From: Usitatibacter rugosus
Lineage (GTDB): Bacteria > Pseudomonadota > Gammaproteobacteria > Burkholderiales > Usitatibacteraceae
Reading direction: 5' to 3'
Length of the DNA stretch: 64,000 nucleotides
Assembly (NCBI RefSeq): GCF_013003965.1
Contig: NZ_CP053069.1
Location: 3,441,419 to 3,505,418 of the forward strand
The number at the start of each line of letters is the position of its first letter. Positions within the stretch are counted from its first letter, which is position 1. This document shows, piece after piece, positions 28,417 through 43,472 of this stretch. Position numbers and translations under genes: made by a program. The notes beneath the pieces were generated by a model. That model was given only the letters and a program-made list of their open reading frames with translations, was not told the origin of the DNA and searched no databases.

Positions 28417-28757
28417 AGGCGCGCACGGCGTACCTCGCCGCCTGCTTCACGCTGGTCTCGCTGATCTTCCTGTGCGTCGCCTGGGAGCTGTGGCTGGCGC
28501 CTCTTCGTCCCGGCGGATCGTGGCTCGTGCTGAAGGTGCTGCCGCTGCTCTTCCCGCTCTTCGGCATCCTGAACGGCAAGCGCTACACCTACCAGTGGAG
28601 CTCGCTGCTGGTGTGGCTCTATGTCGCCGAGGGCGTGGTGCGCGCGTGGAGCGATCCCGTGCCGGCCATGAGGACGCTGGCCGCGATCGAGATCGCGCTC
28701 TCGCTCGCCTTCTTCGCGGCGATCGTCGCCTACTTGCGGGCGTCCAGGACGTCCTGA
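28413..28757 (+). CDS. DUF2069 inner-membrane protein
   Basis: A 114-residue protein with four membrane helices and a short basic start. The words LKVLPLLFPLFGILNGKRYTYQWSSL and LYVAEGVVRAWSDP identify the DUF2069 family, whose function is unknown. The start is a GTG coupled to the wrbA stop (GTGA). The 3' end overlaps the convergent DUF2721 gene by 28 bases. Confidence 0.85.
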   Translation: MKARTAYLAACFTLVSLIFLCVAWELWLAPLRPGGSWLVLKVLPLLFPLFGILNGKRYTYQWSSLLVWLYVAEGVVRAWSDPVPAMRTLAAIEIALSLAFFAAIVAYLRASRTS

Positions 28758-29194
28758 AGCGTCACCACGTGGCGGCCGCTCTTCGCGGCGACGGTCACTT
28801 CGCGCAGGAACATCAGCAGGCACATCGTGAGGCTCACCATCGCGAGGATGAAGAGCCCGGCCACGACCTTCGAGAGGTCGAAGGTGATGAACGCGCCGAT
28901 GAACGTGAAGGCGATCAGCAGGCACACGAGCAGCGCCGAGAACACGGCCGAAGCGATCGATCCCAGCGAAAGGCGGATGCGCAGCGCGATGATCTCCAGC
29001 TCGGCGAGGATCTTGTCGCGCTCGTCGCCCTCGTAGGCCATCACCAGGTCCTCGAGCTGGCGGCGGCGGTCCACCGCGCGCCCCAGGCGGTTGATGACGG
29101 CGTTGATGATCGTGCCCACGGCAGTGAGCAGGAACACGGGCGCCACCGCGAGCTGGATCAGGCGGGTGATGTCGAAGACGTGCGAATCGAGCAT
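28730..29194 (-). CDS. DUF2721 membrane protein
   Basis: A 154-residue protein with three membrane helices separated by a basic loop. The opening DITRLIQLAVAPVFLLTAVG and the central NRLGRAVDRRRQLED are the DUF2721 signature; RIRLSLGSIASAVFSALLVC follows. No function is established. It lies 13 bases after dedA on the same strand and probably ends the leftward run from gst. Confidence 0.83.
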   Translation of the reverse strand: MLDSHVFDITRLIQLAVAPVFLLTAVGTIINAVINRLGRAVDRRRQLEDLVMAYEGDERDKILAELEIIALRIRLSLGSIASAVFSALLVCLLIAFTFIGAFITFDLSKVVAGLFILAMVSLTMCLLMFLREVTVAAKSGRHVVTLQDVLDARK

Positions 29195-29207
29195 GGTCCG
29201 CCCTCCG

Positions 29208-29846
29208 CTAGCGCTCGCGCCGTGCGCGGATCGCCGCGACGACGACCGGGACGACGCTCACGAGGACGATCCCGATGATGATGAACGAGAGGTTCTTCTT
29301 CACCCACGGGATGTTGCCGAAGAAGTAGCCCGCGTAGGTGAGCGAGGCGATCCACGCGACGGCCCCGCCGATGTTGTACAGGGTGAAGCGCCCGGGCGTC
29401 ATCGCGCCCAGGCCCGCCACGAACGGCACGTAGGTGCGGATGATCGGGACGAAGCGCGAGATCACGACCGCCATGCCGCCGTGCTTCTCGTAGAAGGCGT
29501 GGGTGCGCTCGAGATACTCGGGATTGAGCCAGCGCGAGCCGCGGTCGCGGAAGAAGGTCTTCCCGAGCCAGCGGCCGACCGCGTAGTTGGTGGAGTTGCC
29601 GAGGATCGCCGCCACGATGAGCAGCACCACCAGCAGGTGGACGTCCATGGCGCCGGTGGCGGCGAGCGTGCCCGCCACGAAGAGCAGCGAGTCGCCGGGG
29701 AGGATGGGGGTCACCACCAGGCCCGTCTCCGCGAAGATGATGGCGAAGAGGATCGCGTAGATCCAGGGGCCGTGCTGGCGGACGAGCTCCGCCAGGTGGA
29801 CCTCGAGGTGCAGCACGAGGTCGATGAAGGAGGCGATCAGTTCCAT
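29208..29846 (-). CDS. DedA-family inner-membrane protein
   Basis: A 212-residue membrane protein of the DedA/SNARE-associated (VTT) family, involved in membrane homeostasis and undecaprenyl-phosphate or phospholipid flipping in some bacteria. Characteristic are FAETGLVVTPILPGDSLLF, GNSTNYAVGRWLGKTF, HAFYEKHGGMAVVISRFVPI and FVAGLGAMTPGRFTLYN. It is carried downstream of secF with a two-hairpin repeat in between. Confidence 0.9.
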   Translation of the reverse strand: MELIASFIDLVLHLEVHLAELVRQHGPWIYAILFAIIFAETGLVVTPILPGDSLLFVAGTLAATGAMDVHLLVVLLIVAAILGNSTNYAVGRWLGKTFFRDRGSRWLNPEYLERTHAFYEKHGGMAVVISRFVPIIRTYVPFVAGLGAMTPGRFTLYNIGGAVAWIASLTYAGYFFGNIPWVKKNLSFIIIGIVLVSVVPVVVAAIRARRER

Positions 29847-29848
29847 GT

Positions 29849-29906
29849 CGTCATTCCCGCGAAGGCGGGAATCCAGGCTGGGCCCCCGCCTTCGCGGGGG
29901 CGACCA
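29849..29906. repeat. Composite two-hairpin intergenic repeat between secF and dedA
   Basis: Hairpin 1 (29853-29872) has eight-base arms ATTCCCGC/GCGGGAAT around loop GAAG. Hairpin 2 (29882-29901) has eight-base arms GCCCCCGC/GCGGGGGC around loop CTTC. The two are inverted relative to one another, with complementary loops. Short repeats of the first type (CATTCCCGCGAAGGCGGGAA) are common in intergenic DNA of many proteobacteria. The copy fills the gap between the secF stop and the dedA start. Confidence 0.85.
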
Positions 29907-30860
29907 TCAGGGCATGTCGGCGAGCTGGGCCTTCTTCTCCGGCTTCACGAAATCCTCGCGCGAGGCGCCGAGGTACTTCGCGAGCGGCGCGGCGACCAGC
30001 ACCGAGGAATAGATACCGAAGCAGATGCCGATCGTGAGCGCGAGCGCGAAGTTGTGCAGGCTCGCACCGCCGAAGAAGAAGATCGACAGCACCATCATCT
30101 GCGTGCACCCGTGGGTGATGATCGTGCGCGAGATGGTCCCCGTGATCGAGGCGTCCATCACCTCGTCCACGCTCGCCTTGCGCAGCTTCTTGAAGTTCTC
30201 GCGAACCCGGTCGAACACCACGACCGACTCGTTCACCGAGTAACCGAGGATGGCGAGGATCGCCGCCAGCACGGGCAGCGAGAACTCCCACTGGAAGAAC
30301 GAGAAGAAGCCCAGGATGATCACGACGTCGTGCAGGTTCGCGATGATCGTCGCCACCGCGAAGCGCCACTCGAAGCGGAAGGCGAGGTAGACCATGATCC
30401 CGATACAAACGAAGAGCAGCGCCAGGCCCCCGTCCGTGGCGAGCTCCTTGCCCACCTGGCCGCCGACGAACTCCACGCGCTTCAGCTGCGCGGATGCGTC
30501 GTCGCCGTGCAGGCCGGTCATCACCTTCTCGGAGAGGGCCTTCATCGCGTCGTTCTGGGTGGTCCCGTCGGTCGGGGCCTTGAGCGGCAGGCGGATCAGC
30601 ACGTCGCGCGAGGTCCCGAAGGTCTGCACCGAGACGTCGGTGAGGCCCTGCTTCGCGAGCGAGTTGCGGATCTTCTCCGGCTCCGCGTCCTGCTTGTACT
30701 GCACCTCCATCACCGTTCCGCCCAGGAACTCGATCGAGAAGTGCAGCCCGCGCGTGGCGAGGAAGAAGACCGCGAGCAGGAAGGTGATCAACGAGATGAT
30801 GTTGAACACCTTCGCATGGCGCATGAAGGGGATGGTGCGGCGAATCCTGAAGAATTCCAT
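29907..30860 (-). CDS. secF: Protein translocase subunit SecF
   Basis: A 317-residue inner-membrane protein that works with SecD to pull secreted proteins through SecYEG using the proton gradient. It has a cytoplasmic start IDF-like FRIRRTIPFMRHAKVFN, the first membrane helix, a periplasmic domain with GLHFSIEFLGGTVMEVQY, and a C-terminal bundle of five helices containing VNESVVVFDRVRENFKKLR and SRTIITHGCTQMMVLS. Length and order after secD are standard. Confidence 0.97.
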   Translation of the reverse strand: MEFFRIRRTIPFMRHAKVFNIISLITFLLAVFFLATRGLHFSIEFLGGTVMEVQYKQDAEPEKIRNSLAKQGLTDVSVQTFGTSRDVLIRLPLKAPTDGTTQNDAMKALSEKVMTGLHGDDASAQLKRVEFVGGQVGKELATDGGLALLFVCIGIMVYLAFRFEWRFAVATIIANLHDVVIILGFFSFFQWEFSLPVLAAILAILGYSVNESVVVFDRVRENFKKLRKASVDEVMDASITGTISRTIITHGCTQMMVLSIFFFGGASLHNFALALTIGICFGIYSSVLVAAPLAKYLGASREDFVKPEKKAQLADMP

Positions 30861-30890
30861 GGTGCTTTCCTATCGGTTGGGACGCCCGGA

Positions 30891-32792
30891 CTAGACCGCG
30901 ACCTTCTTCTTCCGGTCTTCGTCGTTCTTCTTGTCTTCTTCCTTGTCCCAGGTCGTGTTGCCGATCGACAGCCGGGTCACCTTCTTGCGCCCGCCGTAGA
31001 TGATGTTGACCAGCCCGCGCGAGACCATCACCGCGCTGAAGATCGAGGTCAGGATGCCCAGGCAGTGCACGACCGCGAAACCGCGTACCGGGCCGGAACC
31101 GAAGGCGAGCAGTGCCAGGCCCGCGATGAGCGTCGTGATGTTCGAGTCCAGGATGGTGTCGAACGCGCGTTCGTAGCCGGCCTGGATCGCCATCTGCGGC
31201 GTCATGCCGGAACGCACTTCCTCGCGCACGCGTTCGTTGATCAGCACGTTGGCGTCGATCGCCATGCCGAGCGTCAACGCGATGGCGGCGATGCCGGGCA
31301 GCGTGAGCGTGAACTGGAGCATCGACAGCAGGCCGACCAGGAACAACAGGTTGGCCGCGAGGGCCGCCACGGACACGACGCCGAAGAGCGCGTAGTAGAG
31401 GATCATGAACACGCCGATGGCGATGAAGCCGTACAGCACGGCGTGATAACCCTTCTCGATGTTGTCGGCGCCCAGGCTCGGGCCGACCGTGCTCTTCTCG
31501 ATGATCTCCATCGGCGCCGCAAGCGCACCCGCGCGCAGCAGCAGCGCGAGGTTCTTCGCCTCCGTGGTGTCCGGCATGCCGGTCACGCGGAAGCTCGAGC
31601 CGAATTCCTCCTGGATCACGGGCCACGTGAGCACCACGGTCTTGTTCTTCTCGACCAGGAGCATGGCCATGCGCTTCTTCACGTTCTCGCGCGTGGTCTG
31701 GCGCAGGATGCGCCCGCCCGTTTCGTCGGTCTTGATGTTGACCGCGGAGCGGCCGTGCTCGTCGAAGCCGGGCTGCGCGTCCTTGATGCGGTCGCCCGTC
31801 ATCACCACGATCTTGCGCACCAGCACGGGTTGGCCGTCCTGGTCGAAGAACTTGTCGGTCGCGAAGGGCGCGGGTTGATCCTTGTAGGCGTAGAACGCGT
31901 CCTGGCCGGGGCCGGCGGCGTTCTCTTCCGAGACCATGCGGACTTCGAGGGTCGCCGTGCGGCCGAGGATCTCCTCGGCGCGAGCCGGGTCCTGCACGCC
32001 GGCCAGCTGCACCAGGATGCGGTCGGGACCCTGCTGCTGCACGATCGGTTCGGCCACGCCGAGCTCGTTCACGCGGTTGCGGAGCGTCTGGATGTTCTGC
32101 TGCAGCGCCAGCTCCTGGTCGCGCTTCACGATCTCCGGCTTGATCGTGAGGATCAGCTGCGACTCGTCGGCCGATTCGGTCTCGCGCACGTTCAGCTCGA
32201 CCAGCGTATCGGTGACGAGCTTGAGGGCTGCCGCTTTCTGCTCGCGCTCGCGGAAGCGCACGGTGATGCGGTCGCTCTCGCGCGTGAGGCCCGAGTAGTA
32301 GATCTTCTTGTCCCGCAGCGTCGTGCGGATGTCGCCCATGTAGCGCTCGATGGACTTGTCGGCGGCTTTCTTCATGTCCACCTGGAGGAGGAAGTGCACG
32401 CCCCCCCGAAGGTCGAGGCCGAGGTACATCGGCTTGGCGCCCAGCGCGTGCAGCCACGGCGGGGAATTGGATTCGAGGTTCAGCGCGGCCACGAAGCCCT
32501 GGCCCAGCTTGGCGACGATCGCGTCGCGGCCCTGGATCTGGCGGTCGGTGTCGGCGAAGCGATAGTGGGCGGAGCCGTTGGCGTCGAGCTCGGAGCTCAG
32601 CACCGGGACGTTGGCCGCCTTGAGGGCCGCGTCGAGCGTGGCCTTCATCGGCTCGTCGACCTTGTTCGCGGCGCGCACGCCCGAGACGGCGACCGCGGGC
32701 ACGACCCCGTAGAAGTTGGGCGCCGTGTAGATGATGCCGACCAGCAGCGCGATCCCGATGAGGACGTATTTCCAGGCGGGATAACGGTTCAC
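30891..32792 (-). CDS. secD: Protein translocase subunit SecD
   Basis: A 633-residue inner-membrane protein, partner of SecF. It has one N-terminal helix, a large periplasmic P1 domain (about 40-440, with LGLDLRGGVHFLLQVD and the SecD head) and a six-helix C-terminal bundle with GMAIDANVLINERVREE and GSGPVRGFAVVHCLGILTS. The start overlaps the yajC stop by ATGA. A lysine- and glutamate-rich cytoplasmic tail ends the protein. Confidence 0.97.
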   Translation of the reverse strand: MNRYPAWKYVLIGIALLVGIIYTAPNFYGVVPAVAVSGVRAANKVDEPMKATLDAALKAANVPVLSSELDANGSAHYRFADTDRQIQGRDAIVAKLGQGFVAALNLESNSPPWLHALGAKPMYLGLDLRGGVHFLLQVDMKKAADKSIERYMGDIRTTLRDKKIYYSGLTRESDRITVRFREREQKAAALKLVTDTLVELNVRETESADESQLILTIKPEIVKRDQELALQQNIQTLRNRVNELGVAEPIVQQQGPDRILVQLAGVQDPARAEEILGRTATLEVRMVSEENAAGPGQDAFYAYKDQPAPFATDKFFDQDGQPVLVRKIVVMTGDRIKDAQPGFDEHGRSAVNIKTDETGGRILRQTTRENVKKRMAMLLVEKNKTVVLTWPVIQEEFGSSFRVTGMPDTTEAKNLALLLRAGALAAPMEIIEKSTVGPSLGADNIEKGYHAVLYGFIAIGVFMILYYALFGVVSVAALAANLLFLVGLLSMLQFTLTLPGIAAIALTLGMAIDANVLINERVREEVRSGMTPQMAIQAGYERAFDTILDSNITTLIAGLALLAFGSGPVRGFAVVHCLGILTSIFSAVMVSRGLVNIIYGGRKKVTRLSIGNTTWDKEEDKKNDEDRKKKVAV

Positions 32793-33112
32793 TGCGCGTC
32801 CTTGATGGTGCCCTTCGGCAGCAGGCGGCTGATGCCGCCGCGCTCCACCTGGACTTCGACGTTCGGGGCGATCTCCACCGACACGTAGTTGGTGCCGACC
32901 TTGCTGATCTTGCCGAGGAAGCCCACCGCGACGACTTCGTCACCCTTCTGCAGGGCGTCGATCATCGTCTTGTGCTCCTTCGCCTTCTTCATCTGCGGGC
33001 GGATCATGAGGAAGTAGAGGATCACGAACATCAGGATGATGGGGAGCATCCCCATCAGCGTGTCACTCCCTCCGGGTGCACCCGCGGCCTGGGCGTAAGC
33101 GGTACCGATCAT
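32789..33112 (-). CDS. yajC: Preprotein translocase accessory subunit YajC
   Basis: A 107-residue single-helix inner-membrane protein that joins the SecDF-YidC complex. The helix LPIILMFVILYFLMIRPQMK is followed by a basic stretch and a small cytoplasmic domain with LQKGDEVVAVGFLGKISKV. The start at 33112 has GGAGT five or six bases upstream; an in-frame ATG at 33184 would add unrelated residues that begin next to the tgt stop. yajC-secD-secF order is universal in the class. Confidence 0.94.
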   Translation of the reverse strand: MIGTAYAQAAGAPGGSDTLMGMLPIILMFVILYFLMIRPQMKKAKEHKTMIDALQKGDEVVAVGFLGKISKVGTNYVSVEIAPNVEVQVERGGISRLLPKGTIKDAQ

Positions 33113-33164
33113 TGCGGACTCCGTGCGGAAATTGTTGAATCGACAGGACTTTTTGGCTTCCTGC

Positions 33165-34949
<1,785 letters not shown>

Positions 34950-34984
34950 TTATCGCCTACGGCGATGCTTGGCTACAGCTATCG

Positions 34985-35129
34985 AACACAGAGGACACAG
35001 AGGGGGCACAGAGGACACAGAGGAAGAGCAATCTATTCAGGGAGCGAGACGGCCACCACGATCACCGATTCGATTCCAAGACATCTCTTTCCTCTGTGTC
35101 CTCTGTGCCCCCTCTGTGTCCTCTGTGTT
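34985..35129. repeat. Long inverted-repeat element with perfect 41-base arms
   Basis: Arms at 34985-35025 and 35089-35129 are perfect reverse complements, separated by 63 bases. Each arm contains the tandem unit ACACAGAGG in two pairs separated by GGGG. The spacer contains CGAGACG and, at its right end, ATCTCTTTC, both of which also occur in the spacer of the element at 60176-60321. It lies between the gst start and the hppA terminator and encodes nothing visible. Confidence 0.9.
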
Positions 35130-35147
35130 TCAAACGCTCTAGAAACA

Positions 35148-35173
35148 AAAACGCCGGCGTGAGCCGGCGTTTT
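35148..35173 (-). terminator. Intrinsic terminator after hppA
   Basis: AAAACGCCGGC and GCCGGCGTTTT pair over eleven bases with a four-base loop and T tracts on both sides, so it would also act in the other direction. It closes the leftward adk-pfp-hppA unit 17 bases after the hppA stop. Confidence 0.93.
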
Positions 35174-35189
35174 GTCGAAGCAAAAAAGA

Positions 35190-37268
<2,079 letters not shown>

Positions 37269-37298
37269 TCTGCTTCTCCTTGCTTTTTTGGAAGTGGC

Positions 37299-38558
37299 CT
37301 AGAGTGCGAAGTCGGTCTTCGTCTTCTTCTTCACGGCTGCGTTCTTCAGCCGCGCGTATTTCGGGAGTCCGTTCTCGAAGGGCGGGAAGGCCTCTCCGGC
37401 GATGAGCGGCGACAAATAGTTGCGGCACTTCTGCGTGATGTGGAAGCCGTCCGGCGTGATGAAGTCGCGCGGCATCTTCTTCTCGACGTTGGCGATCGCC
37501 GTCAGCGGCGCCACGCCGATCTTCCAGCGGTACGGCTTGCTCGAGGTGCGCACGATCGTCGGCATGACGCCCGACTGGCCGGCCACGGCGAGCTCCACCG
37601 CGGCCTTGCCGACGGCGTAGGCCTGCTCGAGGTCCGTCTTCGAGGCGATGTGGCGCGCGGCGCGCTGGAGGTAGTCCGCGACGGCCCAGTGGTGCTTCAA
37701 GCCCAGCTTGCCGCGCACGAGCTCCGCGATGCGCGGGGCGACGCCGCCCAGCTGCGCATGCCCGAACGCGTCCTTGATGCCGGATTCCGCGAGGAACTTG
37801 CCGTCGGCATCGTGCAGGCCTTCCGAGACGCCGACGGCACAGTAGCCGTGCTTCTCGACGTTCATCTTCACGGCGGCGAGGAATTTCTCCTCGTCGAACG
37901 GAATCTCGGGGAAGAGCAGGATGTGCGGCGCGGTGCCGGGCTGCGTCTGCGCGAGGCCCAGCGCGGCGGTGATCCACCCCGCATGGCGGCCCATGACTTC
38001 CATGATGAAGACCTTGGTCGACGTCTTGGCCATCGACTCGACGTCGAGGCCCGCTTCCATCATCGAGGTGGCCACGTACTTCGCGACCGAGCCGAAGCCC
38101 GGGCAGCAGTCGGTGATCGGCAGGTCGTTGTCGACGGTCTTCGGCACGTGCACGGCGGTGAGCGGATAGCCCATCGCCTGCGAGATCTGCGAGACCTTGA
38201 GGCAGGTGTCGGCGGAGTCGTTGCCACCGTTCAGGAAGAAGTAGCCGATGTCGTGCGCCTTGAACACCTCGACCAGGCGCTCGTACTCGCGGCGGTTCTT
38301 CTCGATCGACTTCAGCTTGTAGCGCGCCGAGCCGAAGGCGCCGCCCGGCGTGTTGCGCAGCCCCTTGATGGCCGCGGGCGATTCCTTGCTGGTGTCGATG
38401 AGGTCCTCGGTGAGGGCGCCGATGATGCCGTTGCGGCCCGCATAGACCTTGCCGATGTGCTTCCGGTGCTTGCGCGCGGCCTCGATCACGCCGGCGGCGC
38501 TGGCATTGATGACGGCGGTGACGCCGCCCGACTGCGCGTAGAAAGCGTTCTTCGGCAT
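37299..38558 (-). CDS. pfp: Pyrophosphate-dependent 6-phosphofructokinase
   Basis: A 419-residue enzyme that phosphorylates fructose 6-phosphate with pyrophosphate, reversibly. The donor-site motif FLNGGNDSADT and the lysine in VPKTVDNDL (ATP enzymes have Gly there) mark pyrophosphate specificity; the usual GGDD of this class is GGND here. FIMEVMGRHAGWI binds the sugar phosphate. The start ATG at 38558 lies two bases after the adk stop; a longer in-frame start would run into adk. Together with hppA this suggests glycolysis and gluconeogenesis tied to pyrophosphate. Confidence 0.93.
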   Translation of the reverse strand: MPKNAFYAQSGGVTAVINASAAGVIEAARKHRKHIGKVYAGRNGIIGALTEDLIDTSKESPAAIKGLRNTPGGAFGSARYKLKSIEKNRREYERLVEVFKAHDIGYFFLNGGNDSADTCLKVSQISQAMGYPLTAVHVPKTVDNDLPITDCCPGFGSVAKYVATSMMEAGLDVESMAKTSTKVFIMEVMGRHAGWITAALGLAQTQPGTAPHILLFPEIPFDEEKFLAAVKMNVEKHGYCAVGVSEGLHDADGKFLAESGIKDAFGHAQLGGVAPRIAELVRGKLGLKHHWAVADYLQRAARHIASKTDLEQAYAVGKAAVELAVAGQSGVMPTIVRTSSKPYRWKIGVAPLTAIANVEKKMPRDFITPDGFHITQKCRNYLSPLIAGEAFPPFENGLPKYARLKNAAVKKKTKTDFAL

Positions 38559-38560
38559 GC

Positions 38561-41082
<2,522 letters not shown>

Positions 41083-41083
41083 G

Positions 41084-41857
41084 CTAGCGGGACGCGAGCA
41101 CGGAGCGCACGCGCTCCAGGTCTTCCTGCGTATCCACGCCCGCTTCGAGGTTGCCGTTCCACAGTGCTACCGCGATGCGGTAGCCGTGGCCCAGCGCGCG
41201 CAGCTGCTCCAGCGCCTCGAAGCGTTCCGCCGCGGTTTGCGCGAGCGACACGTACTCGCGCAGGAAGCGCACGCGATAGGCGTAGATGCCGATGTGGCGG
41301 TACGCGGGGAAATCCGCCGGCAACGCCTCGCGCGACTTCGCGAAGGCATCGCGTGCATACGGGATGGGCGCGCGCGAGAAGTACTGCGCATAGCCCGCGT
41401 CGTCGATGACCACCTTCACCACGTTGGGCGAGAAGAACGTCGCCGCATCGTGCAGCGGATGCGCGGCGGTCGAGATGGAGGCGCCGGGATGGTCCGCGAG
41501 CGACCGCGCGACCTGCCGCACCAGCTCCGGATCGAGCAGCGGCTCGTCGCCCTGGACGTTGACCACGATCTCGTCGTCGCCGAGCGCGAGCTGGGCCACG
41601 GCCTCGGCGAGGCGATCTGTGCCGGTGGGATGGTCCGGCGAGGTGAGGATCACCTTCACGCCGCGCGCGGCGACCGCGGAGCGGATGTCCTCGTGGTCGG
41701 TGGCGACGACGACTTCCTGCGCCCCGCTCTGCGCCGCGCGTTCCGCGACCCACGCGACGAGCGGCTTCCCGCCGATATCCGCCAGCATCTTCCGCGGCAG
41801 GCGCGTCGAATGCATGCGCGCCGGCACGATGACGCGGAACGCGGGCAGCGCGGCCAT
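41084..41857 (-). CDS. kdsB: 3-deoxy-manno-octulosonate cytidylyltransferase
   Basis: A 257-residue enzyme that activates KDO as CMP-KDO for lipopolysaccharide inner-core synthesis. The nucleotide loop IVPARMHSTRLPRKMLADI is standard; IVNVQGDEPLL, PTGTDRLAEAV and YRHIGIYAYRVRFLREY are specific. The start ATG at 41857 is the family start (an in-frame extension to 41986 would cover Trm112). It ends the leftward unit exbB-exbD-lpxK-trm112-kdsB. Confidence 0.96.
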   Translation of the reverse strand: MAALPAFRVIVPARMHSTRLPRKMLADIGGKPLVAWVAERAAQSGAQEVVVATDHEDIRSAVAARGVKVILTSPDHPTGTDRLAEAVAQLALGDDEIVVNVQGDEPLLDPELVRQVARSLADHPGASISTAAHPLHDAATFFSPNVVKVVIDDAGYAQYFSRAPIPYARDAFAKSREALPADFPAYRHIGIYAYRVRFLREYVSLAQTAAERFEALEQLRALGHGYRIAVALWNGNLEAGVDTQEDLERVRSVLASR

Positions 41858-41862
41858 GGGCC

Positions 41863-42042
41863 TTAAGCGTCCTCGTCGGGGCCGAGCGTGCGGGCTTCTT
41901 CCTCGAGCATCACGGGGATGCCGTCGCGCACCGGGAAGGCGAGGCGGTCGCCCTTGCAGACGAGCTCGGAGGCGTCCTTCCTCCACACGAGCGGACCCTT
42001 GCAGAGCGGGCAGACGAGGATCTCAAGCAGCTTGGAGTCCAT
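41863..42042 (-). CDS. Trm112/YcaR-family small zinc-ribbon protein
   Basis: A 59-residue protein reading [18 protein letters not shown], then [20 protein letters not shown] and an acidic tail. It matches the YcaR/UPF0434 family, related to Trm112, with zinc-ligand cysteines at 11, 14 and 29. Trm112 proteins activate methyltransferases; the bacterial partner is not known. It overlaps the lpxK 3' end by 20 bases and lies five bases from kdsB, its usual place between those two genes. Confidence 0.93.
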   Translation of the reverse strand: MDSKLLEILVCPLCKGPLVWRKDASELVCKGDRLAFPVRDGIPVMLEEEARTLGPDEDA

Positions 42043-43054
42043 GCAGGCGTTCCAGGAGAAAGGCTTCGAACTCGGGCGGGAGGACGGCCGTGACGCGAAG
42101 GAACCACATGCGGCCGTCGGCGAATGCCGCGCATTTTACGGCATCCTTCTCCGTCATGACGATCGCCTCGGCCCCCGGGAGCTTCAGGTCTGCCGCGCGA
42201 TAGAAATAGTGATCGGGAAAGGACAGGTTCTTCGTGCGCACGCCGAGCGACTCGAGGTGCGTGAAGAACCGCTCCGGATGCGCGATGCCCGCGATCGCCG
42301 CGACCGGGAGCCCGCGCACCATCATCGCGAACTCCTCCGGCGTGCGCGCCTCGTTGTCGGGAAGATGGACGAACGTGTCGCCGCCCAGGCGCATCGCGAA
42401 CTGGCGCGGGGCCGGCACCTGGTCCGAGTGTCCCCCCGTCACGATCGCCGCATCGACTTCCTTCAGCCGCGACACGGGCTCGCGTAAGGGTCCGGAGGGC
42501 AGCAGCAAGCCGTTGCCGAAGCGACGCTCGCCGTCGACCACCGCGATCTCGATGTCGCGCCCCAGGGCGTAGTGCTGCAGGCCGTCGTCGCTCACGACCA
42601 CGTCGATCTCGGGGCTGGTGCGCAGCAACGCCTGCACGGCCGCGGGCCGGTTGGGCGAGATGAACACCGGGACGCGGCAGCGCCGGGCGATCACCACCGG
42701 CTCGTCGCCGAAGAGCTCCGGCGTCGCGCGCTCGGGAAAGACGCGCACGACACCCGAGGGATCCTGCTCCGTCGAGGGAACGCTCCCGTAGCCGCGCGAG
42801 ACCACGCCGGGCGTGAACCCGTTGGCCTTCAGCATCTCGACGATCGCGATGGTGACCGGCGTCTTGCCGGTGCCGCCCACGGAGATGTTGCCCACGACGA
42901 TCACCGGCACCTTCGCGCGCCAAGGCTTGACCAGGCCCGAGCGATACGCGAACCGGCGCAGGAAGACCGCGAAGCGGAAGAGGACCGACAGGGGCAGGAA
43001 GACGAGCGCGCCGCCGCCGAGGCGCTGCCATTCCCGTTCGAACCACGCGGTCAC
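42023..43054 (-). CDS. lpxK: Tetraacyldisaccharide 4'-kinase
   Basis: A 343-residue inner-membrane-associated kinase that adds the 4'-phosphate of lipid A. One N-terminal helix ([19 protein letters not shown]) precedes Walker [22 protein letters not shown] and [15 protein letters not shown] are signature segments and [10 protein letters not shown] lies near the end. It is one base from exbD and overlaps the Trm112 gene. Its pairing with kdsB reflects lipid A/KDO assembly. Confidence 0.95.
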   Translation of the reverse strand: MTAWFEREWQRLGGGALVFLPLSVLFRFAVFLRRFAYRSGLVKPWRAKVPVIVVGNISVGGTGKTPVTIAIVEMLKANGFTPGVVSRGYGSVPSTEQDPSGVVRVFPERATPELFGDEPVVIARRCRVPVFISPNRPAAVQALLRTSPEIDVVVSDDGLQHYALGRDIEIAVVDGERRFGNGLLLPSGPLREPVSRLKEVDAAIVTGGHSDQVPAPRQFAMRLGGDTFVHLPDNEARTPEEFAMMVRGLPVAAIAGIAHPERFFTHLESLGVRTKNLSFPDHYFYRAADLKLPGAEAIVMTEKDAVKCAAFADGRMWFLRVTAVLPPEFEAFLLERLHGLQAA

Positions 43055-43055
43055 G

Positions 43056-43472
43056 CTAAGGGCGCGATTGCGTCGTGAACGAGATGTGGTTGAAGCCCGC
43101 GAGGCGGGCGCTCTCCATCACGTTCACCACCGCCTGGTGCGTGGCGGCGGCGTCGGCACTGATGGCGATCACCGGGTCCTTGCGGCCCTTCGCGGCTTCC
43201 TTCAGGCGCTGCGAGAAGGCGGCGGGGTTGCCGAACACGGTCGCGGTGCCGTTGATGGCGTAGCGGCCCTGCGCGTCCACGGCGATGTTGAGGATCTCGG
43301 GGCCCTCGGCCGCCTTGCCCGCGGAGGCTTCGGGCAGGTTGATCTGCAGCTCGGAGAAGCGGCTGTAGGTCGTGGTGAGGAACAGGAAGATCAACACCAC
43401 GATCAGGATGTCGATCAGCGGGATGAGGTTGATCTCCGGCTCCTCGCGAGCGCGGCCCTTCCGGAAGTTCAT
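43056..43472 (-). CDS. exbD: ExbD/TolR-family biopolymer transport protein
   Basis: A 138-residue inner-membrane protein with one helix, PLIDILIVVLIFLFL, that carries the conserved proton-handling aspartate. The periplasmic part has the fold KAAAEGPEILNIAVD-like AAEGPEILNIAVDAQGRY. With the ExbB-like protein it forms a proton-driven motor feeding TonB or a Tol-like system. No tonB or tolA is nearby; in betaproteobacteria this exbBD pair next to lpxK is standard and its partner is not settled. Confidence 0.92.
   Translation of the reverse strand: MNFRKGRAREEPEINLIPLIDILIVVLIFLFLTTTYSRFSELQINLPEASAGKAAEGPEILNIAVDAQGRYAINGTATVFGNPAAFSQRLKEAAKGRKDPVIAISADAAATHQAVVNVMESARLAGFNHISFTTQSRP

Noticed and set aside
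29091-32888. A 1265-codon open frame on the plus strand opposite dedA and secDF
   Set aside because: It is the antisense of secF, secD and dedA. High GC at codon position 3 leaves few stops on the opposite strand; the translation is low-complexity Arg/Glu/His/Leu with no family resemblance.
34985-35129. CRISPR-like array made of CACAGAGG units
   Set aside because: The units are short and contiguous, form one pair of inverted arms, and are not separated by unique spacers; no cas gene is present.
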